DNA of 8,539 nucleotides from positions 1-8,539 of the forward strand of contig JAGHAO010000100.1 in assembly GCA_021161495.1 (NCBI GenBank), given 5' to 3'. The notes beneath the pieces were generated by a model that saw nothing but the letters and a program-made list of their open reading frames with translations, searched no databases and was not told where the DNA came from. This stretch comes from Caldisericaceae bacterium (GTDB lineage Bacteria; Caldisericota; Caldisericia; Caldisericales; Caldisericaceae). A program made the translations under genes and the position numbers. Each line of letters begins with the position of its first letter. The first letter of the stretch is position 1. Shown here one piece after another: positions 1-6,319 of the stretch.

Positions 1-290
1 ATAGAAAAAAGAGAAGTCAATCTTTGTTGGCCATCAATTACCAAAAATCCTGGGTCTTGTTTATTATCAATGTTTATCTTTCTATATTCTCCCGGCTTTG
101 TAATTTCCCATAAGATTATTAAACCTACCGGAAGACCTTTGTAAAGTGAATCCATCAAATCCCTAACTTTTGTTAAATCCCATACAAATGGCCTTTGCAG
201 GTCGGGAAGGGCAATTCCCCCAGTATCTATATCGTTTATTAAATTTGCCAGAGGGTAAGTTTTAGGGTTAAATACAACATTATTTTTCAT
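1..290 (-). CDS. DUF262 / GmrSD-type protein, N-terminal part (runs off the left edge)
   Basis: Reading the minus strand from ATG at 290-288 gives 96 codons with no stop before the window edge. The translation carries the hallmark blocks of the DUF262 (GmrS/ParB-like nuclease) N-terminal domain: ALPDLQRPFVWD at about residues 27-38, LYKGLPVGLIILW at 49-61, and VIDGQQRLTSLF at 84-95, where DGQQR is the conserved catalytic or nucleotide-associated motif of the family. An SD (AAGGAG, 298-303) sits 7 nt before the start. Family knowledge: DUF262 proteins include GmrSD type IV restriction enzymes, which cut modified phage DNA, BrxU-type proteins, and many stand-alone defence proteins, usually 400-700 aa with a C-terminal DUF1524 HNH domain. 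Whether the missing part has an HNH domain cannot be seen. The DNA is more AT-rich than the rest of the window, which fits a transferred defence gene. Family is confident; the exact restriction role is inferred. Confidence 0.85.
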   Translation of the reverse strand, partial: MKNNVVFNPKTYPLANLINDIDTGGIALPDLQRPFVWDLTKVRDLMDSLYKGLPVGLIILWEITKPGEYRKINIDNKQDPGFLVIDGQQRLTSLFS

Positions 291-390
291 CTATCGTCTC
301 CTTAATGAGTGTGTAAGCAGAAAAATTTTTTATGCTTCTGTCGTTACAGTACTGAATCTTTTTGAAGAAAATGAACTTATTTGTTTCCAT
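280..390 (-). CDS. small hypothetical protein, 36 aa, overlapping the DUF262 start
   Basis: A minus-strand ORF starts at ATG 390-388 and stops at TAA 282-280. It overlaps the first 11 nt of the DUF262 gene, and the SD for that gene lies inside it. The peptide begins METNKFIFFKK, is basic and hydrophobic, and has one Cys near residue 15. The frame stays open upstream to a GTG at 453-451, which would give 57 aa, but neither start has a well-placed SD (AGGGGG lies about 10 nt before the ATG). The overlap with shared SD resembles translational coupling, and the composition is protein-like. It could equally be a chance ORF or a worn remnant of a gene. I recognise no family. Confidence 0.3.
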   Translation of the reverse strand: METNKFIFFKKIQYCNDRSIKNFSAYTLIKETIDEK

Positions 391-561
391 ACGGCTATAA
401 GCCCCCTGCTTCTCTGTCGTTTTTATGTTTGTGTTTTGTATACTTTCCCTCACAATTTAATTGCATATTGAAGTTTACAACGAAAAGGCAAAAAATCAAA
501 TACGATTTTTGGCTGCAATTTTACAAGTTTTCTCTTTAAATTTACTTTCGGTATAGTGTCA

Positions 562-592
562 AACAAAAAAGCCCGTGGCGTAAGCCACGGGC
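562..592 (-). terminator. rho-independent terminator of hutU
   Basis: A perfect 9-bp stem, GCCCGTGGC (571-579) paired with GCCACGGGC (584-592), closes a 4-nt loop. On the minus strand it is followed by a run of six T (565-570). It lies 11 nt beyond the hutU stop codon, as expected for the end of the lipoprotein-hutU transcript. Confidence 0.92.
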
Positions 593-603
593 AACAAATC
601 GAA

Positions 604-2253
604 CTATTTTCCCATCGGCATTTTTATGCCGTTCTTTTTGGCAAAGTTCTGCGCGATTTCATAACCTGCATCCGCATGCCTCACAACACCGAGCCCCGGA
701 TCCGCGGTGAGAACCCTTTCGAGCCTCTTTGCTGCATCGTCCGTTCCGTCTGCAACGATTACCATTCCCGCATGCAGCGAGTATCCGATTCCCACTCCGC
801 CTCCGTGGTGGAAAGAAACCCACGTTGCCCCGTTTGCCACGTTGAGCATTGCGTTCAGCACGGGCCAATCGCCGATTGCATCGGAGCCGTCTTTCATTTT
901 TTCCGTCTCCCTGTTAGGCGATGCGACGGAACCGGTGTCGTGGTGGTCACGCCCGATTACAATCGGCGCTTTGATTTTTCCTTTCTTCACAAGGTCGTTT
1001 ATGATTGCGCCGAAGCGCGCCCTTTCACCGTATCCGAGCCAACAAATGCGGGCGGGAAGTCCCTGGAATTTCACCTTTTCGTGGGCAAGTTCAATCCAGT
1101 TTACGAGGTGCTTATCATATGCAAATTCTTTTTTCACCACTTCGTCCGTCACGTATATGTCTTCCGGGTCTCCGGAAAGCGCAACCCACCTGAAAGGCCC
1201 TTTGCCTTCCGAGAAAAGGTCTCTTATATATGCGGGCACGTATCCGGGCACCTCAAACGCGTCTTTGTATCCTGCGGCGGACGTTTGCCCCCTTATATTG
1301 TTTCCGTAAACGAACGTGACAACGCCCTTCCTCTTATATTCCACCATCGCTTCCATATGCTTTATCATCGATTCCAGCGCTTTCTTTTTGAACTCTTCAG
1401 GTTTCTCCTCTCTGAGTTTCCTTGCCTCTTCGAGCGTCATTCCGTTGGGGTAATACGTCATCGGGTCGTGTGCGGATGTTTGATCCGTTACAATGTCGGG
1501 CATAAAGCCCCTTCTCAAAAGTTCGGGGAATATATCCGCAGCATTCCCCAAAACTCCTATTGAAAGCGGTTCCTTCTTCTTTTTTGCATCTTCCGCCATT
1601 TCAAGCGCTTTGTCCAAGTTGTCCGTCCACGTGTCCAAATATTTTGTTTCTATTCTTCTCTTTATCCTTTCCGGGTCGATTTCAACAACAAGTGCAACAC
1701 CGTGAAGCATCGTTACGGCAAGAGGCTGTGCGCCTCCCATTTCGCCGAGCCCTGCCGTGAGAAGAATTCTTCCTCTCAAATCATCGCTTCCGAATGCTTT
1801 TTTCGCCGCCGCCGCGTATGTTTCGTAATCTCCCTGCAAGATTCCCTGCGTTCCTATGTAAATCCAGCTTCCCGCCGTCATCTGGCCATACATTGTAAGT
1901 CCCATCGCTTCCAATTTGTGGAAGTAATCCCAATTCGCCCAATGCGGAACGATCACGGAGTTGGAAATAAGCACGCGCGGTGCGTATTCGTGCGTTTTAA
2001 AAACCGCAACGGGTTTTCCCGACTGCACGACAAGCGTCTCGTCATTCTCCAATTCCTGCAAAGTTTTTACGATTGCATCGAACGACTCCCAATTTCTCGC
2101 CGCTTTTCCCGAACCTCCGTAAACAATGAGGTGCTCCGGGTCTCCTGCAACCTCCGGGTCGAGGTTGTTCATCAGCATCCTCATTGCGGCTTCCTGCCCC
2201 CAACCTTTGCAGTGAAGTTCCGTGCCTCTCGGCGCTCTGATAACTCTTTTCAT
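604..2253 (-). CDS. hutU: urocanate hydratase (urocanase)
   Basis: This cytoplasmic enzyme (EC 4.2.1.49) converts urocanate to 4-imidazolone-5-propionate, the second step of histidine degradation, using tightly bound NAD+ as an electrophile. The 549 aa match the usual family length of about 550. Visible motifs are YGGSGKAARNW (45-55), GQMTAGSWIYIGTQGI (123-138), the glycine-rich NAD-binding stretch GLGEMGGAQP (168-177), and the urocanase signature FQGLPARICW (396-405), in which Cys404 corresponds to the conserved active-site-region Cys410 of the Pseudomonas enzyme. GRDHHDTGSVASP (434-446) and FHHGGGVGIGYS (481-492) are also typical. The start is fixed by TAAGGAGG (2263-2270), 9 nt upstream, whose TAA is the stop codon of the preceding lipoprotein gene, so the two are co-transcribed and probably coupled. 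hutH, hutI and a formiminoglutamate enzyme are not in the window. The gene looks intact. Confidence 0.98.
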   Translation of the reverse strand: MKRVIRAPRGTELHCKGWGQEAAMRMLMNNLDPEVAGDPEHLIVYGGSGKAARNWESFDAIVKTLQELENDETLVVQSGKPVAVFKTHEYAPRVLISNSVIVPHWANWDYFHKLEAMGLTMYGQMTAGSWIYIGTQGILQGDYETYAAAAKKAFGSDDLRGRILLTAGLGEMGGAQPLAVTMLHGVALVVEIDPERIKRRIETKYLDTWTDNLDKALEMAEDAKKKKEPLSIGVLGNAADIFPELLRRGFMPDIVTDQTSAHDPMTYYPNGMTLEEARKLREEKPEEFKKKALESMIKHMEAMVEYKRKGVVTFVYGNNIRGQTSAAGYKDAFEVPGYVPAYIRDLFSEGKGPFRWVALSGDPEDIYVTDEVVKKEFAYDKHLVNWIELAHEKVKFQGLPARICWLGYGERARFGAIINDLVKKGKIKAPIVIGRDHHDTGSVASPNRETEKMKDGSDAIGDWPVLNAMLNVANGATWVSFHHGGGVGIGYSLHAGMVIVADGTDDAAKRLERVLTADPGLGVVRHADAGYEIAQNFAKKNGIKMPMGK

Positions 2254-2267
2254 CTGATTACGCCTCC

Positions 2268-2660
2268 TTATCGAACGTTTATTTTTATTTCGAATTTTTT
2301 ACTTTCGGGTGTCACGCCTTCCCAATTCCGCTTATATATCAAAACAAGCATTCCTTCACCGCTCTTTACGGCTTTGAACGTAAATTTCGTTGTCCCTCCC
2401 GCACCGACAATGTTTTTGTCCGTCTTGGAACTCACATAAGTTTTTGCGCCGGCAGGCTCCAGATTTTCCGGAAGTTTCTCTATATACCAATCAAAACCTG
2501 TCGTGGGGTTAGAAGGAAGTTCTATTGCAATCTCGGTACCTTTTTCAACGGTAATTTCTTTTCCGTTATCCTGCTCTGTGAGCGTCATTGGTTTCGGGGT
2601 GCAGGAAAGCAGAAAAATCCCCGCCAATAGAATAATCGCCAAAATGCTTTTTTTATCCAC
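2268..2660 (-). CDS. chagasin-like (I42) cysteine peptidase inhibitor, lipoprotein
   Basis: This 130-aa protein has a lipoprotein signal: KK, a hydrophobic core and the lipobox LLSC with Cys20 as the acylated residue. It should be anchored outside the cytoplasmic membrane. The mature part carries the three loops that chagasin-family inhibitors insert into papain-like peptidases: NPTTGF (51-56), GAGG (86-89) in the DE loop, and KRNWEG (110-115), corresponding to the usual RPW loop with Pro replaced by Asn. Family knowledge: such proteins inhibit papain-like cysteine peptidases; in bacteria their targets are mostly unknown. The start is GTG (2660-2658), since the overlapping ATG at 2662-2660 is in another frame; the SD AGGGGGTGA lies just upstream at about 2664-2672. 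The gene is first in a unit with hutU, 14 nt apart. The fold assignment is firm; the target and the link to histidine use are unknown. Confidence 0.85.
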   Translation of the reverse strand: MDKKSILAIILLAGIFLLSCTPKPMTLTEQDNGKEITVEKGTEIAIELPSNPTTGFDWYIEKLPENLEPAGAKTYVSSKTDKNIVGAGGTTKFTFKAVKSGEGMLVLIYKRNWEGVTPESKKFEIKINVR

Positions 2661-2684
2661 ATTTCACCCCCTGTGCTTTTTCTC

Positions 2685-2713
2685 ATTATACTACACATTT
2701 GCAGGCGTGAAAA
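2685..2713 (-). promoter_or_regulatory. promoter of the lipoprotein-hutU unit
   Basis: On the minus strand, TTTTCA (2713-2708) and TATAAT (2690-2685) are separated by 17 nt. The -10 is perfect and the -35 matches 4 of 6 bases. The expected start of transcription lies near 2678, about 18 nt before the GTG start and upstream of the SD. Confidence 0.6.
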
Positions 2714-2743
2714 TCGCGAATGCGGTTTGCGGAAAAAGAGAAA

Positions 2744-2776
2744 GGGCTGCGAAAAAGGAGGAGGAAAACGCAGCCC
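2744..2776 (-). terminator. hairpin, possible terminator or attenuator upstream of the lipoprotein gene
   Basis: GGGCTGCG (2744-2751) and CGCAGCCC (2769-2776) form a perfect 8-bp stem around a 17-nt purine loop that reads AAGGAGGAGG on the plus strand. On the minus strand the stem is followed by TTTCTCTTTTT, which makes it terminator-like for leftward transcription. No gene lies upstream on that strand, so it may stop leader or antisense transcripts ahead of the lipoprotein-hutU promoter. It could also be the trace of a lost gene. Confidence 0.45.
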
Positions 2777-2829
2777 CTGATTGATCTGATTAATGAATGT
2801 GTGAGGGGTGATTTTTTTGATTCACCATT

Positions 2830-2864
2830 AGTATATATACTTTGAAATGTGAATAAAATGTGAA
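2830..2864. promoter_or_regulatory. candidate operator: palindrome plus spaced direct repeats
   Basis: AGTATATATACT (2830-2841) is a perfect 12-bp palindrome. It is followed at once by two copies of AAATGTGAA (2845-2853 and 2856-2864) spaced exactly 11 bp, close to one helical turn. The block lies 20-60 bp upstream of the -35 of the V4R-like gene, a usual place for an activator or repressor. The binding protein is unknown. Confidence 0.35.
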
Positions 2865-2886
2865 ATCAAATATAAAATTTTCGGAA

Positions 2887-2915
2887 TTGTAATTTATATA
2901 GAAGCATTGTATAAT
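2887..2915 (+). promoter_or_regulatory. promoter of the V4R-like gene
   Basis: TTGTAA (2887-2892), a 17-nt spacer and a perfect TATAAT (2910-2915) precede the gene. The start of transcription is expected near 2922. This leaves a short leader with the SD GAGGAAGG ending 7 nt before the ATG at 2941. Confidence 0.65.
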
Positions 2916-2940
2916 TGTTCCGAGAGAGGAAGGTAAAATC

Positions 2941-3504
2941 ATGGAAGAAAAAGAAGAAACCGTTAAAGGGATTATTGAGTCTTACAAAGAACTTCTTTCA
3001 AAAAAGTTCGGCATTAAAGAAACACCTCTTGCAAATGATGAAGGAAAAATCATTCTTGCGGGCAGGAGATGGATTTTAATGGACGTCACTTATTTCCCGG
3101 CATTTATGGTAAAAGTTACGGAAGAGGTTGTGGGGCCCATTGCAAAAGAGTTCATTTACTGGTTCGGGTACGCATACGGGGAAAAAGTTGCAGAGAGATA
3201 TATAGAAGCGGGGATTCCCAAAGAGAATGTCTTGCCGATTGTGCTTGCTTTCGGTGCTGTTTACGCCGGTTGGAGCGTGAATAAAATCGAAGAATTTGAT
3301 TACGAAAAACCGTATTTACGAACGCTCACATTCAATGATTTCGAAACGGAAAGCGCAAAAGCCGTAGGAAAAGACAGCGATTTGAAATTTTCCACCGGTG
3401 TCGTTGCTGGAATATTTCATAAATTAACCGGCGTAAAGCCACAGATTACGAAAAAACGGTTAAAAGACGGTTCGCTCATAGTGGAGTATTTTTCAAGAGA
3501 TTAA
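2941..3504 (+). CDS. V4R-like (4-vinyl reductase domain) small-molecule-binding protein
   Basis: This is a soluble 187-aa protein with no signal peptide. An amphipathic, Lys/Glu-rich N-terminus (1-25) leads into a domain with the order of secondary elements seen in V4R proteins: a long helix with WFGYAYGEKVAERY (74-87), a VLAFGAVYAGW stretch (101-111), and the closing helix-strand unit STGVVAGIFHKLTG (151-164) followed by KDGSLIVEYF (175-184). Family knowledge: V4R domains bind hydrocarbons, tetrapyrroles or metals and serve as sensors or as accessory proteins. The Cys residues often found in the last V4R hairpin are absent here (no Cys in the whole protein), which argues against a Cys-ligated metal. 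The gene stands alone with its own promoter and terminator. It carries no DNA-binding or output domain, so if it is a sensor it must act through a partner. The family call is by motif pattern only. Confidence 0.6.
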   Translation: MEEKEETVKGIIESYKELLSKKFGIKETPLANDEGKIILAGRRWILMDVTYFPAFMVKVTEEVVGPIAKEFIYWFGYAYGEKVAERYIEAGIPKENVLPIVLAFGAVYAGWSVNKIEEFDYEKPYLRTLTFNDFETESAKAVGKDSDLKFSTGVVAGIFHKLTGVKPQITKKRLKDGSLIVEYFSRD

Positions 3505-3528
3505 AAAAGGCGCCGAAAGGCGCCTTTT
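3505..3528. terminator. bidirectional rho-independent terminator
   Basis: AAAAGGCGCC (3505-3514) and GGCGCCTTTT (3519-3528) form a perfect 10-bp inverted repeat around a GAAA tetraloop. Both strands end in a T run, so it can stop the rightward V4R-like transcript and the leftward operon that converges on it. It begins immediately after the stop codon at 3502-3504 and ends 6 nt before the stop of the opposing gene. Confidence 0.93.
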
Positions 3529-3534
3529 CATTAT

Positions 3535-5541
3535 TTATTTTACGAAACCTGCAAGGCCTTCTTCCGCCGGCGGGTTTGCTTTTTCCGCACCTTCCAGAAT
3601 CAGAAGCCCTGCCGTTGTCACGGAGTTTTTGCCGACAAATCCCGCAACTCTTGCGACTTTCAATGCGTCTTCGAACGCCTCGTTGCTTAATCCGCTGAGT
3701 TTCAGCGCTTCTTTTATATTCTTGGGTAAAACTCTCACTTTCTTTTCTTTCACATAAAGAGTTCCCACTTTTTTCAATGCTTCAAGCACCCTGTAAATAA
3801 CGGGCGTAATCGGATTGCCCAACCCTTCGGGGGCACCGGCAAGCGCTTTGTCAAATTTTTCCCCCGCTTCGGTTTCCACGATATTTCCGTCGGGCAGAAT
3901 CTCAATTAAATGCCTTGCTTCGAGTTTTTCAAGCGCCCATCTCACACGCTCTCTGCTTTCGTTTCTCTTTTCCATTGCCGCGTAAATTTCTTCTTCCGTA
4001 ATTCCCCTTGCGGGTATCGTGTGGAAAACTTCCAGTTCGAATTTCGTAACGTGCGGCCTTCTTCTTATCGTTTCGGAAAGTTCCGCATAAAGGTACCCGC
4101 TCTTTGTGGGTTCCGCCGTTCCGATGAGATTTGCCTCTTTTGCCTGTTCGAACCAGTTTGTCGCAGGCGCGGAGAACATCTTCCTCGTCATCGTTATCGC
4201 TTTTACTGCGGTTGAAGAAATGTCTCTTTTATTCTCTTTCTGATCTTCCAAAATCTTTTTGCCCGTTTCCGTGAGGACGAATATTTCTCTGCCGGTCCTT
4301 TCATCTTTCGCGCTTTGTATCATATCAAACGATTCGAGGCTGTAAAGCGCTTCCCTGAGGAAGAAATTATCGTCATACCATTTTGCAAGGTCTTTTGCTT
4401 CCGAGAACGCCTCCGCGATTTTTCGGAACTTCTCCGGTATTTCTTTTATCTTCCTTCCGTATTTGTCAAGGAGTTTTTTGTATTCCTTAACCTTTCTGTC
4501 AATCATTTCTCTTCTGATGTTTTCAAACGTGGGAAGTTCGTTTTCATTCTTAACCTGTTCGTATTTTTCGGAAAGCATCTGTATCGTTTGCAAAACTTCC
4601 GCTTCTTCCGCTTCTATTGCAATTGTCCACACTTCTTTCCTCGGGCCGTCATGCCAGATTCGAAATGCTTCGAGCGCCCACTCTCCCGCAGGCAGTATGT
4701 TACCTTCGCTGTCCGCATAGGCAAGAGACTGCAATTCGGCAAGTGCTTCTTCGGATAGGTCTTCTCCATCGGTAAGGTGCGCAACGTTCCACATAATCTC
4801 TTCGGAGAAAACGGTTCCTTCTCCGAACCCACCCGTTTCAAGCGCGTGCTTTACGGCCTGGCCAAGTGCGGTGAACGCGACGATATCGGAATTCGGAATG
4901 CTGTATGCGATAAGCCTCATCGCTTCAAGCAGATGCTCTTCGTGGGAGCCGAGAGGGAGCATGCTTGACTGGGCGGGGCCCATCGGCGATTTCCTTATGA
5001 ATTCGGCAAGCTCCGAATCAATTATCAGCCTGGGGCGGGCGTTTTGATATATTTCCAAGATCCCTTGCCCTGCTTCGCTTAAAATAACTTGTTCTCTTTT
5101 CTTGTCTCTGTCGTAAATTCTCAATGCGAGCCCTCTCGAAATTAACGCGTCTTCCGTTTCGGGGCCCACATGCCCTGCACGGTTTGCCGCATCGAGCATT
5201 GCAATGATTTCGCTTCCGATCCATCTGAAATCGTCGTCCCATTTTTCAGGTTCGTCCAATCCGACGCTTTTAAGAATTATAGTGTTTGAAGAAGTGTCAT
5301 TCTCGTTTTCGGAATAAGGCACAGGGCCTTGCCTGTAAAGTTCTTCGAGAATTTTCGCAACTTCGGTTCCAGTATACGTAAGTACCCACCTTACCGGTGT
5401 TTGCTGCCTTACGAGTTCCGCACGCTCGAGTTCGAGCATAACAGGCGTATCCTTTTCGGAAAGTTCGGTGTAAGGTTTGTTTTCGTTTTGCTCTTTCAAA
5501 AGTTTTTTCAATAAAACAGCGTGTTCTTTTCTTATAATCAT
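3535..5541 (-). CDS. large tandem winged-helix-like protein, possibly DUF505 family
   Basis: A 668-aa cytoplasmic protein with no signal peptide, membrane segment or enzyme motif that I can see. It is built from about eight winged-helix-like modules, recognisable by a recurring strand-turn-helix of the form [VLI][TSP]xxGxxx[LI]. Copies begin near residues 53 (VLTYTGTEVAKIL), 153 (ILSEAGQGILEI), 222, 282, 422 (VLTETGKKILED), 477, 555 and 640. The module at about 497-567, with RVRWALEKLEARHLIE (532-547), is the clearest wHTH. A charged, helical stretch (about 303-390) separates the N- and C-terminal halves. Size and composition recall the uncharacterised DUF505 family, but that is a memory-based guess. 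The start ATG follows AGGGGGTGAG (5545-5554), which overlaps the stop region of the upstream gene; the gap is 13 nt. DNA or RNA binding is plausible from the fold, yet the modules could be purely structural. Confidence 0.7.
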   Translation of the reverse strand: MIIRKEHAVLLKKLLKEQNENKPYTELSEKDTPVMLELERAELVRQQTPVRWVLTYTGTEVAKILEELYRQGPVPYSENENDTSSNTIILKSVGLDEPEKWDDDFRWIGSEIIAMLDAANRAGHVGPETEDALISRGLALRIYDRDKKREQVILSEAGQGILEIYQNARPRLIIDSELAEFIRKSPMGPAQSSMLPLGSHEEHLLEAMRLIAYSIPNSDIVAFTALGQAVKHALETGGFGEGTVFSEEIMWNVAHLTDGEDLSEEALAELQSLAYADSEGNILPAGEWALEAFRIWHDGPRKEVWTIAIEAEEAEVLQTIQMLSEKYEQVKNENELPTFENIRREMIDRKVKEYKKLLDKYGRKIKEIPEKFRKIAEAFSEAKDLAKWYDDNFFLREALYSLESFDMIQSAKDERTGREIFVLTETGKKILEDQKENKRDISSTAVKAITMTRKMFSAPATNWFEQAKEANLIGTAEPTKSGYLYAELSETIRRRPHVTKFELEVFHTIPARGITEEEIYAAMEKRNESRERVRWALEKLEARHLIEILPDGNIVETEAGEKFDKALAGAPEGLGNPITPVIYRVLEALKKVGTLYVKEKKVRVLPKNIKEALKLSGLSNEAFEDALKVARVAGFVGKNSVTTAGLLILEGAEKANPPAEEGLAGFVK

Positions 5542-5554
5542 ACTCTCACCCCCT

Positions 5555-6271
5555 TTATTTTATCGCAGAAAGAAGTTTGTCGATTCTCTCGGCGATTTCG
5601 TTGTCGAAAAGATAAATCGTCGGGACAAGATAGGTGATGATGTATCTGTCGTCCCCATCTTTGTTTTTTCCGAAATATGCGAGCGTAAACCTGCCTGTTT
5701 TCGTTCTTTTGCGGATAATATCCCACGCTTCGCGCATCACCCTGCGCATTTTATTGGGCAGTTCTTCGAAATCCACTGCACGCCCCTGATCTCCTCTTTT
5801 GCTGATAAACTCCGTCGTGAGCCCGCAAGCGTGGAAAGATTCGAGAAGTTTTCCGTAACCTCTTTTCTTGAAATAAACGAGGAGCAAGTCCGCCGCAGGC
5901 AAGGTGAAAAGCAAAGTTTCCTCACCCGTTTCCGACCTGTAATAGGTACGGATAACTCCTCTTCTTTCTTCGAGGCTTACCCTTATTATAAGTTTCGCTC
6001 CTTTCGGAATCGACTTCAAAATCTCCCGAACTTCAAATTTTTCTCCTTCTTCTTCGTAAACGTCGCCTTGCTTCCGCATATCATCTTCGCTTGCGACGAA
6101 AACAGCTTTTGCACCGCCTCTAAGGCCCGAAAGAAGGTCAAAGCCCCAGAGTTTCAAATTTTTGAATTTCACTTCTATTTCGGAAGGAATTTCCTCCCAC
6201 TTTTCCCTAACAAAAGTATTCAGCATTCGCTGATATTTTCGTTTAAGTTCTTCATCTCTGAGTTTCGCCAT
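5555..6271 (-). CDS. hypothetical protein, 238 aa, first gene of the winged-helix operon
   Basis: I do not recognise this protein. It is soluble and highly charged, with no signal peptide or convincing membrane helix. It begins with a basic helix (1-27), followed by alternating strands and helices. LWGFDLLSGLRGGAKAVFVA (41-60) and LLFTLPAADLLLVYFKKRGY (120-139) are the most hydrophobic blocks, and there is one Cys (149, in FHACG). A basic helix (about 174-193, MRRVMREAWDIIRKR) precedes strands (TLAYFGKN, RYIITYLVP) and a C-terminal helix. The start ATG at 6271-6269 is preceded by GGAGGT (6283-6288), at a slightly long spacing of 11 nt. It is transcribed from the perfect promoter at 6320-6348 and is followed after 13 nt by the tandem winged-helix gene, so the two products probably act together. 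An R/F-rich reading frame on the opposite strand (5477-6331) is its antisense shadow. Confidence 0.85.
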   Translation of the reverse strand: MAKLRDEELKRKYQRMLNTFVREKWEEIPSEIEVKFKNLKLWGFDLLSGLRGGAKAVFVASEDDMRKQGDVYEEEGEKFEVREILKSIPKGAKLIIRVSLEERRGVIRTYYRSETGEETLLFTLPAADLLLVYFKKRGYGKLLESFHACGLTTEFISKRGDQGRAVDFEELPNKMRRVMREAWDIIRKRTKTGRFTLAYFGKNKDGDDRYIITYLVPTIYLFDNEIAERIDKLLSAIK

Positions 6272-6319
6272 TTATTTCTTTTACCTCCGTTAGATTTTTA
6301 TGATACATATTTTTACAAT

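Noticed and set aside
556..1563. Long plus-strand open frame (335 codons) opposite hutU
   Set aside because: It is antisense to a clear urocanase gene, begins inside the terminator region, and its product is rich in Arg, His, Phe and Cys without any family motif. It is a shadow of the hutU codon pattern.
1702..2439. Plus-strand frame of 245 codons across the hutU start and the lipoprotein gene
   Set aside because: It runs antisense through two well-supported genes and their SD sites, with no own SD and an Arg/Phe-rich composition.
2807..2826. GGTGA...TCACC around a T run as a terminator
   Set aside because: Only 5 bp of pairing with the T run in the loop rather than after the stem; not a functional terminator shape.
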